Notes: generated by a model not told the origin, from the letters alone. 20,744 nucleotides of DNA from an uncultured Collinsella sp. (GCA_902475785.1 CABSAN010000036.1:1-20744); one strand, 5' to 3'; positions 14,050 through 20,744 are shown, counted from the stretch's first letter. Made by a program: numbers and translations.

Positions 14050-16299
14050 CTAGAAGTTGGCGTCGTTGAGTTGTTCGCTCTCGAGGCCGTCGAGCTGTTG
14101 CTGTTCGGGCGTATCGGCGACGCTCTCGAGCAGCTCAGTGGGATCGACGTTCATATTCCTGCCGGCTTCGTTGCCGTTGACCAGGTCGTCCGAGAAGATG
14201 TCGACTTCCATTTCCTCGGCTTCCTCGATCTGGACCTCGAGTGGCACATGGGTGCGTACGAGTTTGACCGCCGGGCGCATGCGGGCAAAGAGGGGCACGT
14301 ACTCGATGATGATGGCCGAGTTCTCGAGACCGTACCAGCGTGCCGGGCTTCCGCAGGCGCGGCGGACGGCGTACTTGATGGCCATGACGCGATGGTCGTT
14401 GCGGTTGATGTCCGTTTCGGGGGCAAGCATCTTGCGCAGCATGCAAAAACGGAAGTCGCCCACGTTGCCACGTGTCTCGTAGATGGAGTAGGTGTGATGC
14501 TGCGGCGGCAGCTCTCCCGATGCCATCAGGTCGCCGACGATCTGGCGCAGATAGGCGTTGATGCGCTGATTGACCTTAAAGCCCAGGTCCAAGCGCACAC
14601 GGAACAAAAAGTCCGTGCCAAAGGTTTCAACGGAATACTCGTGCGTATAGGGCTCATCGGTAACATGCACGTTGATGAACCAATATGCCTTGGCGCGCTT
14701 GGGGTGCTTGTCCAGGATGGAATAGAGGACGTCGCGGTCGAGCGTGAGCGGGTCGGGGCTGTTGGTGAGGAACACCAGATTGTCGGCGAGGACGGGGTAG
14801 GTCTCGTCGTTACGCAGGCGGTTGAGCTGGTCGATGTATTTGGAGACGGGCAGCAGGATCGTCTGCGTGCGCTCGATGGCAGTGCCGCGACGCCACACAT
14901 ACATAAGGCCAAACAGCAGTGCGGCCAGGAAGATCATCACATAGCCGCCGTCAAAGAACATGGTAAGGCACGAAGCGAAGAAGCACAGCTCAATGGCACC
15001 AAAGAGCAGGGCGAAGACGCAGGCACCCAGCTTGTGCTTGAGGATGCCGGCGATGTAGCTCGTCAAAAGTGTCGTGGTCATGAGCATGGTCACGGTAATG
15101 GCGAGGCCGTAGGCGCTCTCCATGCGCTCGGAGTTTTGGAACAGCAGCACGATGAAGATGCAGCCGACCCACATGATGTTGTTGACGAGCGGAATATAGA
15201 GCTGGCCCTTGGTGTCGCTGGGGTAGTGGATGCGCAGATGCGGCATAAGGTTAAGGCGCGTTGCCTCGGATACCAGCGAGAACGAGCCGGTGATGAGCGC
15301 CTGCGAGGCGATGATGGCCGCTACGGCCGAAAGCACGATGGCAAAGGGGCGCAGGGGCTCGGGAAGCATCATATAGAACGGGTTGACGATGTCCATCGCG
15401 AGCATCTGGGGATTGGAATTGTTGGCGAGCAGCCAAGCGCCCTGACCCAGATAGTTAAGGATGAGGGCCGCCTTTACGAACGGCCAGGATGCGTAAATGT
15501 TGGCCTTGCCCACGTGACCCATGTCCGAATAGAGCGCCTCGGCGCCGGTCGTCGACAGGAAGACGAAGCCGAGCACCATGATGCCCGAGTGGTTGATGGG
15601 CGAGAACAGGAACATGATGCCGCGGATGGGGTTGAGCGCGCGTAGGATGGACAGGTTGCCGAGCATGTTGAACAGGCCGGCGCCTGCCAAGAACAGGAAC
15701 CATAGTGTCATGAGCGGGCCGAAGAGCTTGCCGATTGACGAGGTGCCGGCGCGCTGCATGGCAAATAGGCCGCAGATAATGATGATGGTAATAATGATGA
15801 CGTTGGTTTGCCCGTCACCCAATAGCGCGTGGCCCCACTCGATAGTGCGCAGGCCCTCAATGGCCGTGGTAACCGTGACGGCGGGGGTGAGGATGCCGTC
15901 GGCGAGCAGCGCCGCGCCGCCGATCATGGCGGGCAGAATCAGCCACGGTGCCACCTTGCGCACGAGACTGAACAGGGCGAAGATGCCGCCTTCGTTGTGG
16001 TTATCGGCCTTCATGGCGATTACCACGTACTTGACCGTGGTCACGAGCGTCATGGTCCAGATGACGAGCGAAAGCGCGCCAAGGATCATATCTGCGCTGA
16101 CGGTGCCGATGCCGCCGTTGTTGGTGACGATTGATTTCATGGTGTACATGGGGCTCGTGCCGATGTCACCGTAGACGACGCCGAGCGTTACGAGCAGCAT
16201 GCCAGCGGAGAGGGGAATGGCTCCATGCCCGCCTTGACTACGCTGGTCTTGGAGGCTTGCCTCCAGCTTGTTGTGTGCCACGTGGACTCCCTTGGACAT
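14050..16299 (-). CDS. kup: KUP/HAK/KT-family potassium uptake protein
   Basis: A 749-residue potassium:proton symporter of the inner membrane. The first transmembrane segment carries the family signature GVVYGDIGTSP (40-50); NEGGIFALFSLVRK and GGAALLADGILTPAVTV follow as in other Kup proteins. About 12 hydrophobic segments fill the first 440 residues and a soluble C-terminal domain of about 300 residues follows, longer than in the 622-residue E. coli Kup, ending in a very acidic tail. Two starts compete: the ATG at 16299 with AGAGG 4 bases before it, and the GTG at 16281 with a better AAGGGAG 5 bases before it, giving 743 residues. A 24-base palindrome lies 82 bases upstream. Confidence 0.93.
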   Translation of the reverse strand: MSKGVHVAHNKLEASLQDQRSQGGHGAIPLSAGMLLVTLGVVYGDIGTSPMYTMKSIVTNNGGIGTVSADMILGALSLVIWTMTLVTTVKYVVIAMKADNHNEGGIFALFSLVRKVAPWLILPAMIGGAALLADGILTPAVTVTTAIEGLRTIEWGHALLGDGQTNVIIITIIIICGLFAMQRAGTSSIGKLFGPLMTLWFLFLAGAGLFNMLGNLSILRALNPIRGIMFLFSPINHSGIMVLGFVFLSTTGAEALYSDMGHVGKANIYASWPFVKAALILNYLGQGAWLLANNSNPQMLAMDIVNPFYMMLPEPLRPFAIVLSAVAAIIASQALITGSFSLVSEATRLNLMPHLRIHYPSDTKGQLYIPLVNNIMWVGCIFIVLLFQNSERMESAYGLAITVTMLMTTTLLTSYIAGILKHKLGACVFALLFGAIELCFFASCLTMFFDGGYVMIFLAALLFGLMYVWRRGTAIERTQTILLPVSKYIDQLNRLRNDETYPVLADNLVFLTNSPDPLTLDRDVLYSILDKHPKRAKAYWFINVHVTDEPYTHEYSVETFGTDFLFRVRLDLGFKVNQRINAYLRQIVGDLMASGELPPQHHTYSIYETRGNVGDFRFCMLRKMLAPETDINRNDHRVMAIKYAVRRACGSPARWYGLENSAIIIEYVPLFARMRPAVKLVRTHVPLEVQIEEAEEMEVDIFSDDLVNGNEAGRNMNVDPTELLESVADTPEQQQLDGLESEQLNDANF

Positions 16300-16380
16300 C
16301 TGGCCTCTGCCACGAGCAGTAGACCTTTATGCCATCTTTATACATATAAGAGCAGTTTGGCACATCGGGTTATTTTAGAC

Positions 16381-16404
16381 AATAATCCCCAGCTGGGGAT
16401 TATT
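16381..16404. promoter_or_regulatory. 24-base perfect palindrome between kup and the EamA gene
   Basis: AATAATCCCC (16381-16390), AGCT in the centre, then GGGGATTATT (16395-16404) is a perfect two-fold palindrome. It lies 35 bases after the EamA stop and 82 bases before the kup start. Read as RNA on the minus strand it forms a 10-base stem with a tetraloop and an A/U-rich base, followed by GTCTAAAAT, so it may be a weak terminator. As DNA it could be an operator for kup. I cannot decide between the two. Confidence 0.6.
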
Positions 16405-16438
16405 CACGTACGCAGGTAGTATTTCAGAGCAGGGGCTA

Positions 16439-17350
16439 TTAAGCACGTGCTGTCTGGGCGATGCCAGCCTTGGTGTTTGCGCGTTTGCCGGCGAGTTCGC
16501 AAAAAATCGCGCCGCCGATGATAAACGCGGCGCCCATCAGGCGGACCGGTGTTATGGTTTCGCCCAAAAGGACGGCCGAGAACACGACGGCCGAAAGCGG
16601 CTCAAGGTAGCCGACGACGGCGACGGTCTGCACGGGCAGTTTGGCGACGGCGCTAAAGTAGAGCAGGCAACCGAGTCCGGTGTTGACAATGCCGAGCATG
16701 GCAACGGCGCGCCAATCGATGCCGGCGGCAATGCTGGGGGAGAGGAACGAGGGGGCACCTTGCGTGAAGAGCGTAAGGATCAACGCGGTTACAAAGGCGG
16801 CACTCACCTGGAGCGTGGAGTTCTCGAGACCTTCGATATGTGGCGCTCCCTTGCTGGCAATGACCATCAACGCGTAGCAGAAGGCCGAGGCGATGCCGCA
16901 CACGATGCCCGCGATGGGCATATTGCCGCCCAGACCTTGGGCCGCGATGAGGACGGCGCCGCAGGCGACGGCTATGAAGCCGGTAATTTTACCGCCGGTC
17001 AGCTTCTCGCCAAAAATGAGCGGGGAGAGGGCCATAACGATGATGGGGCCGCAGTAGTACAGCAGCGAGGATACGCCGACGCCGATCGTCTGGTAGGCGC
17101 GGAACAGAAAAATCCAGCTGGCGCCCAGCGCGGCTCCCGAGAGGAGGAGGGCTGCGACTTCGCGGGGGCGAGATGGCGCCTGCAACTTATGGCGTTGGGT
17201 GATGGCGAGGACAGTGACAAGCGAGAGCGCGCCCAAAAACGTGCGCAGGAGCACGATATCGGAGCTCGGCAGCGCGATGGCAGCGGCGATGATGCCGTTG
17301 GAGCCAAACAATAGCAATGCTGCTAGGTACGTAAACAGTCCGTTGTTCAT
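16439..17350 (-). CDS. EamA-family (drug/metabolite superfamily) transporter
   Basis: A 303-residue inner-membrane protein with ten hydrophobic segments in two EamA repeats (about residues 5-140 and 148-285). Typical features are LRTFLGALSL near residue 35, FRAYQTIGVGVSSLLYYCGPIIV at the end of helix 3-4, and YLEPLSAVVFSAVLLGETI in the second repeat. Members export amino acids or metabolites; the substrate is unknown. It is divergent from a LysR gene, with 118 bases and a LysR-type palindrome between them, a common regulator-target layout. The ATG at 17350 has a GAGGGG about 10 bases upstream, a longer spacing than usual. Confidence 0.9.
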   Translation of the reverse strand: MNNGLFTYLAALLLFGSNGIIAAAIALPSSDIVLLRTFLGALSLVTVLAITQRHKLQAPSRPREVAALLLSGAALGASWIFLFRAYQTIGVGVSSLLYYCGPIIVMALSPLIFGEKLTGGKITGFIAVACGAVLIAAQGLGGNMPIAGIVCGIASAFCYALMVIASKGAPHIEGLENSTLQVSAAFVTALILTLFTQGAPSFLSPSIAAGIDWRAVAMLGIVNTGLGCLLYFSAVAKLPVQTVAVVGYLEPLSAVVFSAVLLGETITPVRLMGAAFIIGGAIFCELAGKRANTKAGIAQTARA

Positions 17351-17379
17351 GCGCTGACATCCCCTCTATATCCGAGCAT

Positions 17380-17396
17380 GTTCACTATGGGTGAAC
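17380..17396. promoter_or_regulatory. LysR-type operator in the EamA-LysR divergent region
   Basis: GTTCAC-TATGG-GTGAAC is a perfect 6-base inverted repeat with a 5-base centre and contains the T-N11-A core (T17382 to A17394). It lies 22 bases upstream of the TATAAT of the LysR gene and 30 bases upstream of the EamA start codon, so a bound regulator could act on both genes. Confidence 0.6.
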
Positions 17397-17417
17397 TGGC
17401 TTTAGAAGAAAAGCGAA

Positions 17418-17423
17418 TATAAT
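17418..17423 (+). promoter_or_regulatory. -10 box of the LysR gene
   Basis: A consensus TATAAT lies 46 bases before the GTG start. The expected -35 position (about 17395-17401) has no good match and directly abuts the palindrome at 17380-17396, which fits autoregulation by the LysR protein. Confidence 0.5.
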
Positions 17424-17468
17424 GCATGGCAAACATGACAAAAACTCATGCAAAGGTGGAGGCGTGCC

Positions 17469-18326
17469 GTGGAGACCAATATCCAAAAGATGCAAGTGCT
17501 GCTTGAGACGGTGCGTGCGGGCAGCTTTACGCGTGCCGCAGAGCGGCTGAGCTATTCGCAGTCGGGCGTGAGCCGCATGGTGGGCGACCTTGAGGCAGAC
17601 TGGGGTTTTAAAGTGCTTGATCGCAGCCGCGAGGGCGTGGTGCTTTCTGCCGACGGGCGGCAGGTCATGCCGGCAGTCGAGGCGTTATGCGAAGAGTTTG
17701 GCCGCCTGCAGCGACGCGTGGACGAGATGCGAGGGCTCATGCGTGGCAAGATCTGTATCGGTACGTTTTCGAGTGTGGCGACCCATGTACTGCCGCCGGT
17801 GATCGCGCGGTTTCGCGCCGATCATCCGGACGTCGATTATGAGTTGCTGATGGGCGATTACTCCGAGATTGAGCAATGGGTGGCGGAAGGCCGCTGCGAC
17901 CTGGGCTTTATTCCGCGCGAGCCACGCGGCGCCGGCATGGCGTCGCGGCCGTTGGTACAAGACGAGCTGATGGCCGTGGTGCCAGCGGGCTCCTCGCTTG
18001 CCACCGCGGAGGTCGTTTCCCTTGCCGATTTGGCCAACGAGCAGTTTATTCTGCTGGAACGCGGTAGCGACGACGAGATTACGCCGCTGTTCCGTCGGGC
18101 GGGGCTGACGGTGCGCTCCAAGCTGTCGACCTGGGATGACTATGCGATTATGGCCATGGTCGAGGACGGCCTGGGCGTGAGCATTCTTCCCGCGCTCATC
18201 TTGCGCCGCTGCCAGTTCGATGTTGCCGTGCGCCCGCTCGAGGGACGTCCTCATCGGCAGATCAACGCGATATATCGCACGGCCGATGTTTCGCTTGCTA
18301 GCGCCCGTTTCCTCGAATACCTCTAA
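17469..18326 (+). CDS. LysR-family transcriptional regulator
   Basis: A 285-residue regulator. The N-terminal 60 residues are a LysR winged helix-turn-helix (VLLETVRAGSFTRAAERL, SQSGVSRMVGDLE, DRSREGVVLSADG); the effector-binding domain starts near residue 85 with RGKICIGTFSSVATHVLPP. The GTG at 17469 is preferred to the ATG at 17448 because GGTGGAGG lies 6 bases before it, while the ATG has no binding site. The divergent EamA exporter is the natural target. The effector is unknown; the exporter's substrate would be a reasonable guess. Confidence 0.9.
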   Translation: METNIQKMQVLLETVRAGSFTRAAERLSYSQSGVSRMVGDLEADWGFKVLDRSREGVVLSADGRQVMPAVEALCEEFGRLQRRVDEMRGLMRGKICIGTFSSVATHVLPPVIARFRADHPDVDYELLMGDYSEIEQWVAEGRCDLGFIPREPRGAGMASRPLVQDELMAVVPAGSSLATAEVVSLADLANEQFILLERGSDDEITPLFRRAGLTVRSKLSTWDDYAIMAMVEDGLGVSILPALILRRCQFDVAVRPLEGRPHRQINAIYRTADVSLASARFLEYL

Positions 18327-18386
18327 ACGTGTGCGCGTCATTGTCCGCTTTGGGCAAATCTCAGAGTCCGGTGCATTTTCTTATGA

Positions 18387-18470
18387 AATTGAACTTTCGA
18401 ATGAGGTGCCGCGTTATACTGCTGCCTAAATTGAACCTTGGTTCAATTCGTGTTCTATAAATTGAACTTT
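18387..18470 (+). promoter_or_regulatory. AATTGAAC operator array in front of the Xre-AlaA gene
   Basis: AATTGAAC occurs in direct orientation at 18387, 18429 and 18460. The middle copy continues into an inverted partner, making AATTGAACC-TT-GGTTCAATT (18429-18448). The copies at 18387 and 18460 share AATTGAACTTT. Distances between direct copies are 42 and 31 bases, close to four and three helical turns, so all sites face the same side. A -10-like TATACT at 18415-18420 lies between the first and second sites, and the last site ends 6 bases before the ribosome binding site. The layout suggests repression, most simply by the Xre domain of the gene itself. Confidence 0.6.
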
Positions 18471-18488
18471 GCCAGCAAGGAGGTTCTA

Positions 18489-20009
18489 GTGGCCCAAGAG
18501 ACGTTTAGCGATCGCCTGCGACAGACTATGTCCGATCGCGACGTTCGCCAGTCGGACGTGATCCGCGCATCGGAGATGCTCGGCAAAAAACTCGGCAAGA
18601 GTCAGATGAGCCAATATGTGAGCGGCAAGACGATCCCGCGGCGCGATGTGGCCGAGCTGCTCGCCCGCATTTTGGAGGTCGATGTTACCTGGCTGCTTGC
18701 CGGTAGCGCCGATCAAGGCGAGGCATCATCGCCCCGTAACGTTTCCAAGTCCGAACCCCATCCCTCAGCTCAAATTCCAAGGAGCACCACCATGCGTACT
18801 TTTTCTAAATCCACCAAGCTCGATAACGTCCTGTATGACGTGCGCGGTCCCGTCGTCGACGAGGCTGCCCGTATGGAGGACGAGGGCGAGCGTATTCTCA
18901 AGCTCAACATCGGCAACCCCGCGCCCTTCGGTTTTCGCACGCCCGATGAGGTCATTAAGGATATGCGCCAGCAGCTGCCCGACTGCGAAGGCTATTCCAA
19001 CTCGCGCGGCCTGTTCTCTGCGCGCAAGGCGATTATGCAGTACTCGCAGATCAAGGGCCTGCCCAATGTTCAGATGGAGCACATCTACACGGGCAACGGC
19101 GTGTCCGAGCTCATTCAGCTTTCGATGAACGCGCTGCTCGACAATGGCGACGAGATTCTGATCCCCAGCCCCGACTATCCGCTGTGGACGGCGTGCGCAA
19201 CCCTTGCCGGCGGCCATCCTGTGCACTATCTGTGCGACGAGCAGGCCGATTGGTATCCCGACCTGGAGGATATGGAGTCCAAGATCACGAGCGCGACCAA
19301 GGCCCTCGTCATCATCAACCCCAACAACCCCACGGGCTCGGTCTACCCGCGCGAGGTGCTCGAGGGCATCGTCGAGGTTGCGCGCAGGCACCAGCTCATG
19401 ATCTTTGCCGATGAGATCTACGACCGTCTGTGCATGGACGGCTACGAGCACGTCTCGATTGCCTCGCTCGCTCCCGATCTGCCCTGCGTCACCTTTAGCG
19501 GCCTTTCCAAGTCGCACATGATTGCGGGCTATCGTATTGGCTGGATGGTGCTTTCGGGCAATCAGCGCTGCATGAGCGACTTCATCATGGGCATCAACAT
19601 GCTCTCCAACATGCGCCTGTGCTCCAACGTGCCGGCTCAGTCGATCGTCCAGACGGCGCTCGGCGGCCATCAGTCGGTTAACGACTACATCCGTCCCGGC
19701 GGCCGTGTCTACGAGCAGCGCAACTTTGTGTATGAGGCGCTCAACAAGATCGACGGCATCTCGGTGGTCAAGCCGCGCGCGGCGTTCTACATCTTCCCCA
19801 AGATGGATGTGAAGAAGTTCAACATCACCGATGACGAGCAGTTTGCTCTCGACCTGCTGCACGAGAAGAAGATCCTGATCACGCGCGGCGGCGGCTTTAA
19901 CTGGGCCGAGCCCGACCACTTCCGCATCGTGTACCTGCCGCGCATGGAAGTGCTCAAAGAGTCCCTCGAAGACCTCGCCGACTTCTTTGATCACTACCGC
20001 CAAAGCTAA
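18489..20009 (+). CDS. alaA: Xre-type DNA-binding domain fused to AlaA-like alanine transaminase
   Basis: A 506-residue protein. Residues 6-72 form an Xre/Cro-type helix-turn-helix (FSDRLRQTM, then a recognition region KSQMSQYVSGKTIPRRD, ending DVTWLLAG). Residues 73-101 are a Ser/Pro-rich linker. Residues 102-506 match E. coli AlaA closely over the full 405 residues, a PLP enzyme making alanine from pyruvate and glutamate. NIGNPAPFGF, GNGVSELI, INPNNPTG, FADEIYD (Asp308) and SGLSK (Lys341, Schiff base) are intact; in AlaA numbering these are Asp207 and Lys240. The GTG at 18489 follows AAGGAGG by 5 bases. The HTH class differs from the GntR-type domain of MocR regulators. The enzyme call is firm; the regulatory role is inferred. 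Confidence 0.9.
   Translation: MAQETFSDRLRQTMSDRDVRQSDVIRASEMLGKKLGKSQMSQYVSGKTIPRRDVAELLARILEVDVTWLLAGSADQGEASSPRNVSKSEPHPSAQIPRSTTMRTFSKSTKLDNVLYDVRGPVVDEAARMEDEGERILKLNIGNPAPFGFRTPDEVIKDMRQQLPDCEGYSNSRGLFSARKAIMQYSQIKGLPNVQMEHIYTGNGVSELIQLSMNALLDNGDEILIPSPDYPLWTACATLAGGHPVHYLCDEQADWYPDLEDMESKITSATKALVIINPNNPTGSVYPREVLEGIVEVARRHQLMIFADEIYDRLCMDGYEHVSIASLAPDLPCVTFSGLSKSHMIAGYRIGWMVLSGNQRCMSDFIMGINMLSNMRLCSNVPAQSIVQTALGGHQSVNDYIRPGGRVYEQRNFVYEALNKIDGISVVKPRAAFYIFPKMDVKKFNITDDEQFALDLLHEKKILITRGGGFNWAEPDHFRIVYLPRMEVLKESLEDLADFFDHYRQS
18779..18794 (+). promoter_or_regulatory. internal ribosome binding site and in-frame ATG for stand-alone AlaA
   Basis: AAGGAG (18779-18784) lies 7 bases before an ATG at 18792 that is in frame with the fusion. 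Translation from it gives MRTFSKSTKLDNVLYD and 405 residues in total, the same start context and length as E. coli AlaA (MSPIEKSSKLENVCYD). The preceding linker codons have GC at only 14 of 25 third positions and include AGG, seldom used in high-GC genes, as part of the site. Confidence 0.65.
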
Positions 20010-20014
20010 TTAGT

Positions 20015-20038
20015 TCCGCCGTTCTACCGAACGGCGGA
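20015..20038 (+). terminator. hairpin after the Xre-AlaA gene
   Basis: TCCGCCGTTC (20015-20024) pairs perfectly over 10 bases with GAACGGCGGA (20029-20038) across the tetraloop TACC, 5 bases after the stop codon. No T-tract follows, so it may end transcription poorly or protect the 3' end; the larger inverted repeat comes next. Confidence 0.55.
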
Positions 20039-20052
20039 CCGCTTGATGCTGC

Positions 20053-20152
20053 GCGAGCCGCATTCACGCCAATCTGACGTTCAATTTCGAGGGCGCGACC
20101 AGAAGGTCAGCGCCCTCTCATTTCACGTCACCTTGGCGCAAATGCGGCTCGC
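20053..20152. repeat. 100-base imperfect inverted repeat
   Basis: The two halves fold back over about 39 base pairs around the loop AGAA (20101-20104). Outer arm: GCGAGCCGCATT (20053-20064) with AATGCGGCTCGC (20141-20152), perfect. Then CGCCAA (20067-20072) with TTGGCG (20133-20138), TGACGT (20075-20080) with ACGTCA (20125-20130), AAT (20083-20085) with ATT (20120-20122), GAGGGCGC (20089-20096) with GCGCCCTC (20110-20117) and GACC (20097-20100) with GGTC (20105-20108), separated by 2- to 3-base mismatches and one bulged A. No gene that I can support overlaps it. The inner part, followed by TCATTTC, could terminate transcription, but the length goes well beyond a usual terminator. A structured RNA or a small mobile repeat are alternatives. 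Confidence 0.8.
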
Positions 20153-20230
20153 TCGCTGTCGTGTGCTCAACCCGCGGCGTTATCACGATCCGCATTTAAC
20201 GGAGCAAAGCCGATTATTTTTCTTGGCTGT

Positions 20231-20641
20231 CTAAATAACGATTCCGCAACAGTGGTCGATTTCGTGCTGGATGATTTCGGCGGTGTAGCCCGAGAAATTT
20301 TTGATGCGGTGGACGAAGTTCTCGTCTAGATATTCCACCTTAATGCGGCGATAACGAGTGCAGGGACGCTCGCCGACGAGCGAAAGACATCCTTCGCTCG
20401 TCTGGTAGGCATTGACCTGCTCAAGAATTTGCGGGTTGTACATGAGCAGCGCCCTGTTGCCGTCCTTTACGCAGATGATGCGTTTGCGCACGCCGATCAT
20501 GTTGGCGGCGAGCCCCACGCACTCGTGCTCATGCTCGTGGAGCGTATCTAGGAGGTCTTGCCCGGTCACGGCGTCGTCGGGCCCTGCGTCTTCGGAAGGC
20601 AGGCGCAAAAAGAACTCGGATTTCATGATGGGCTTAATCAT
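20231..20641 (-). CDS. def: short peptide deformylase (GLAANMIG type)
   Basis: A 136-residue cytosolic metalloenzyme of the deformylase family. Motif 2 EGCLS (83-87, Cys85) and motif 3 HEIDH (126-130, with catalytic Glu127) are intact. Motif 1 reads GLAANMIG (43-50), with Met48 where classical enzymes have the Gln that stabilises the transition state. This short GLAANMIG form recurs in Gram-positive bacteria to my knowledge, so it is probably a natural subfamily and not a damaged gene. AAGGAG lies 6 bases before the ATG at 20641. It converges on the Xre-AlaA gene across the long inverted repeat, and is a paralogue of the protein at 12454-12873. Confidence 0.88.
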   Translation of the reverse strand: MIKPIMKSEFFLRLPSEDAGPDDAVTGQDLLDTLHEHEHECVGLAANMIGVRKRIICVKDGNRALLMYNPQILEQVNAYQTSEGCLSLVGERPCTRYRRIKVEYLDENFVHRIKNFSGYTAEIIQHEIDHCCGIVI

Positions 20642-20686
20642 GGCGGGCTCCTTAAGGTGGACACGTTTGGTTCAGGCCATGATACC

Positions 20687-20698
20687 GCGACATGTCGC
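20687..20698. promoter_or_regulatory. 12-base palindrome upstream of def
   Basis: GCGACATGTCGC is a perfect palindrome 46 bases upstream of the def start codon, between loosely matching promoter boxes on the minus strand (TATCAT at 20685-20680). A further TGTGCACA palindrome lies just beyond (near 20706-20713). These could be operator sites, but palindromes this short also arise by chance. No gene start is seen between 20642 and the window end. Confidence 0.3.
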
Positions 20699-20744
20699 AT
20701 TAATGTGTGCACATAGATTCTGCAGCTAGATTGGATGGCGACAC

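Noticed and set aside
14017..15645. A 542-codon open frame on the plus strand opposite kup.
   Set aside because: It lies antisense to a clear Kup gene, has no similarity I recognise and no convincing ribosome binding site. Long antisense frames are common opposite GC-rich genes. The same applies to plus-strand frames at 9258-10478 and 10818-12029.
16300..16438. A c-di-AMP (ydaO) riboswitch before kup.
   Set aside because: These riboswitches often precede potassium genes, but I see none of the conserved blocks and the gap is barely long enough.
18489..18792. The Xre-AlaA fusion as a frameshift or assembly artefact.
   Set aside because: The frame is continuous from 18489 to 20009, with good starts at both ends of the N-terminal part and no disrupted codons. 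Strain comparison would still be useful.
20079..20086. A further GTTCAATT half-site near the end of the Xre-AlaA gene.
   Set aside because: An 8-base word is expected about 0.6 times in this window on both strands at equal base composition, and it lies inside the long inverted repeat with no partner.

Overview
The window looks like chromosomal DNA of a high-GC Gram-positive gut bacterium, most likely a Coriobacteriia member such as Collinsella. This is inferred from GC-rich codon use, strong AGGAGG-type ribosome binding sites, GTG/TTG starts, a bile salt hydrolase, an LAxTG-type cell-wall anchored surface protein and the mix of nutrient-salvage genes. I see no rRNA, tRNA, CRISPR array, insertion sequence or phage gene. 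Genes are densely packed and no gap longer than 300 bases lacks a gene.

Layout, left to right. Positions 1-1121 hold the tail of an unidentified gene and a patatin-like lipase. A block of three tandem hairpin repeats (1141-1313) separates it from a thiamine operon on the minus strand: TPP riboswitch, intrinsic terminator, thiM, an MTH1187-type thiamine-binding protein, thiE (3390 down to 1357). On the plus strand follow a Cof-type HAD phosphatase and a LysR regulator (3457-5272), then a short MetE-like methyltransferase with a LysR-type operator palindrome in front of it (5335-6561), and a UraA-type uracil permease (6685-8019). On the minus strand lie a small serine esterase (8080-8742), a beta-helix-like surface protein with an LAATG anchor (8955-10742) and an AzgA/PbuG-type purine permease (10950-12260). 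Positions 12454-13970 carry a deformylase-like protein with a changed active site and a bile salt hydrolase. A Kup potassium transporter (14050-16299) and an EamA exporter (16439-17350) run leftward; the exporter is divergent from its probable LysR regulator (17469-18326). The last part holds a gene joining an Xre-type DNA-binding domain to a complete AlaA-like alanine transaminase (18489-20009), a long inverted repeat (20053-20152), and a second short deformylase (20231-20641).

The genes mostly serve salvage and uptake (thiamine, uracil, purines, potassium), one-carbon and alanine metabolism, and gut life (bile salts, surface adhesion). The most unusual item is the Xre-AlaA fusion. Its AlaA half has its own in-frame ATG with an ideal ribosome binding site and would be 405 residues alone, and the gene is preceded by an array of AATTGAAC sites spaced by whole helical turns. 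This suggests a self-controlled transaminase made in two forms. The two deformylase-like genes, each lacking a different catalytic residue, and the two unexplained inverted-repeat elements are also worth attention.
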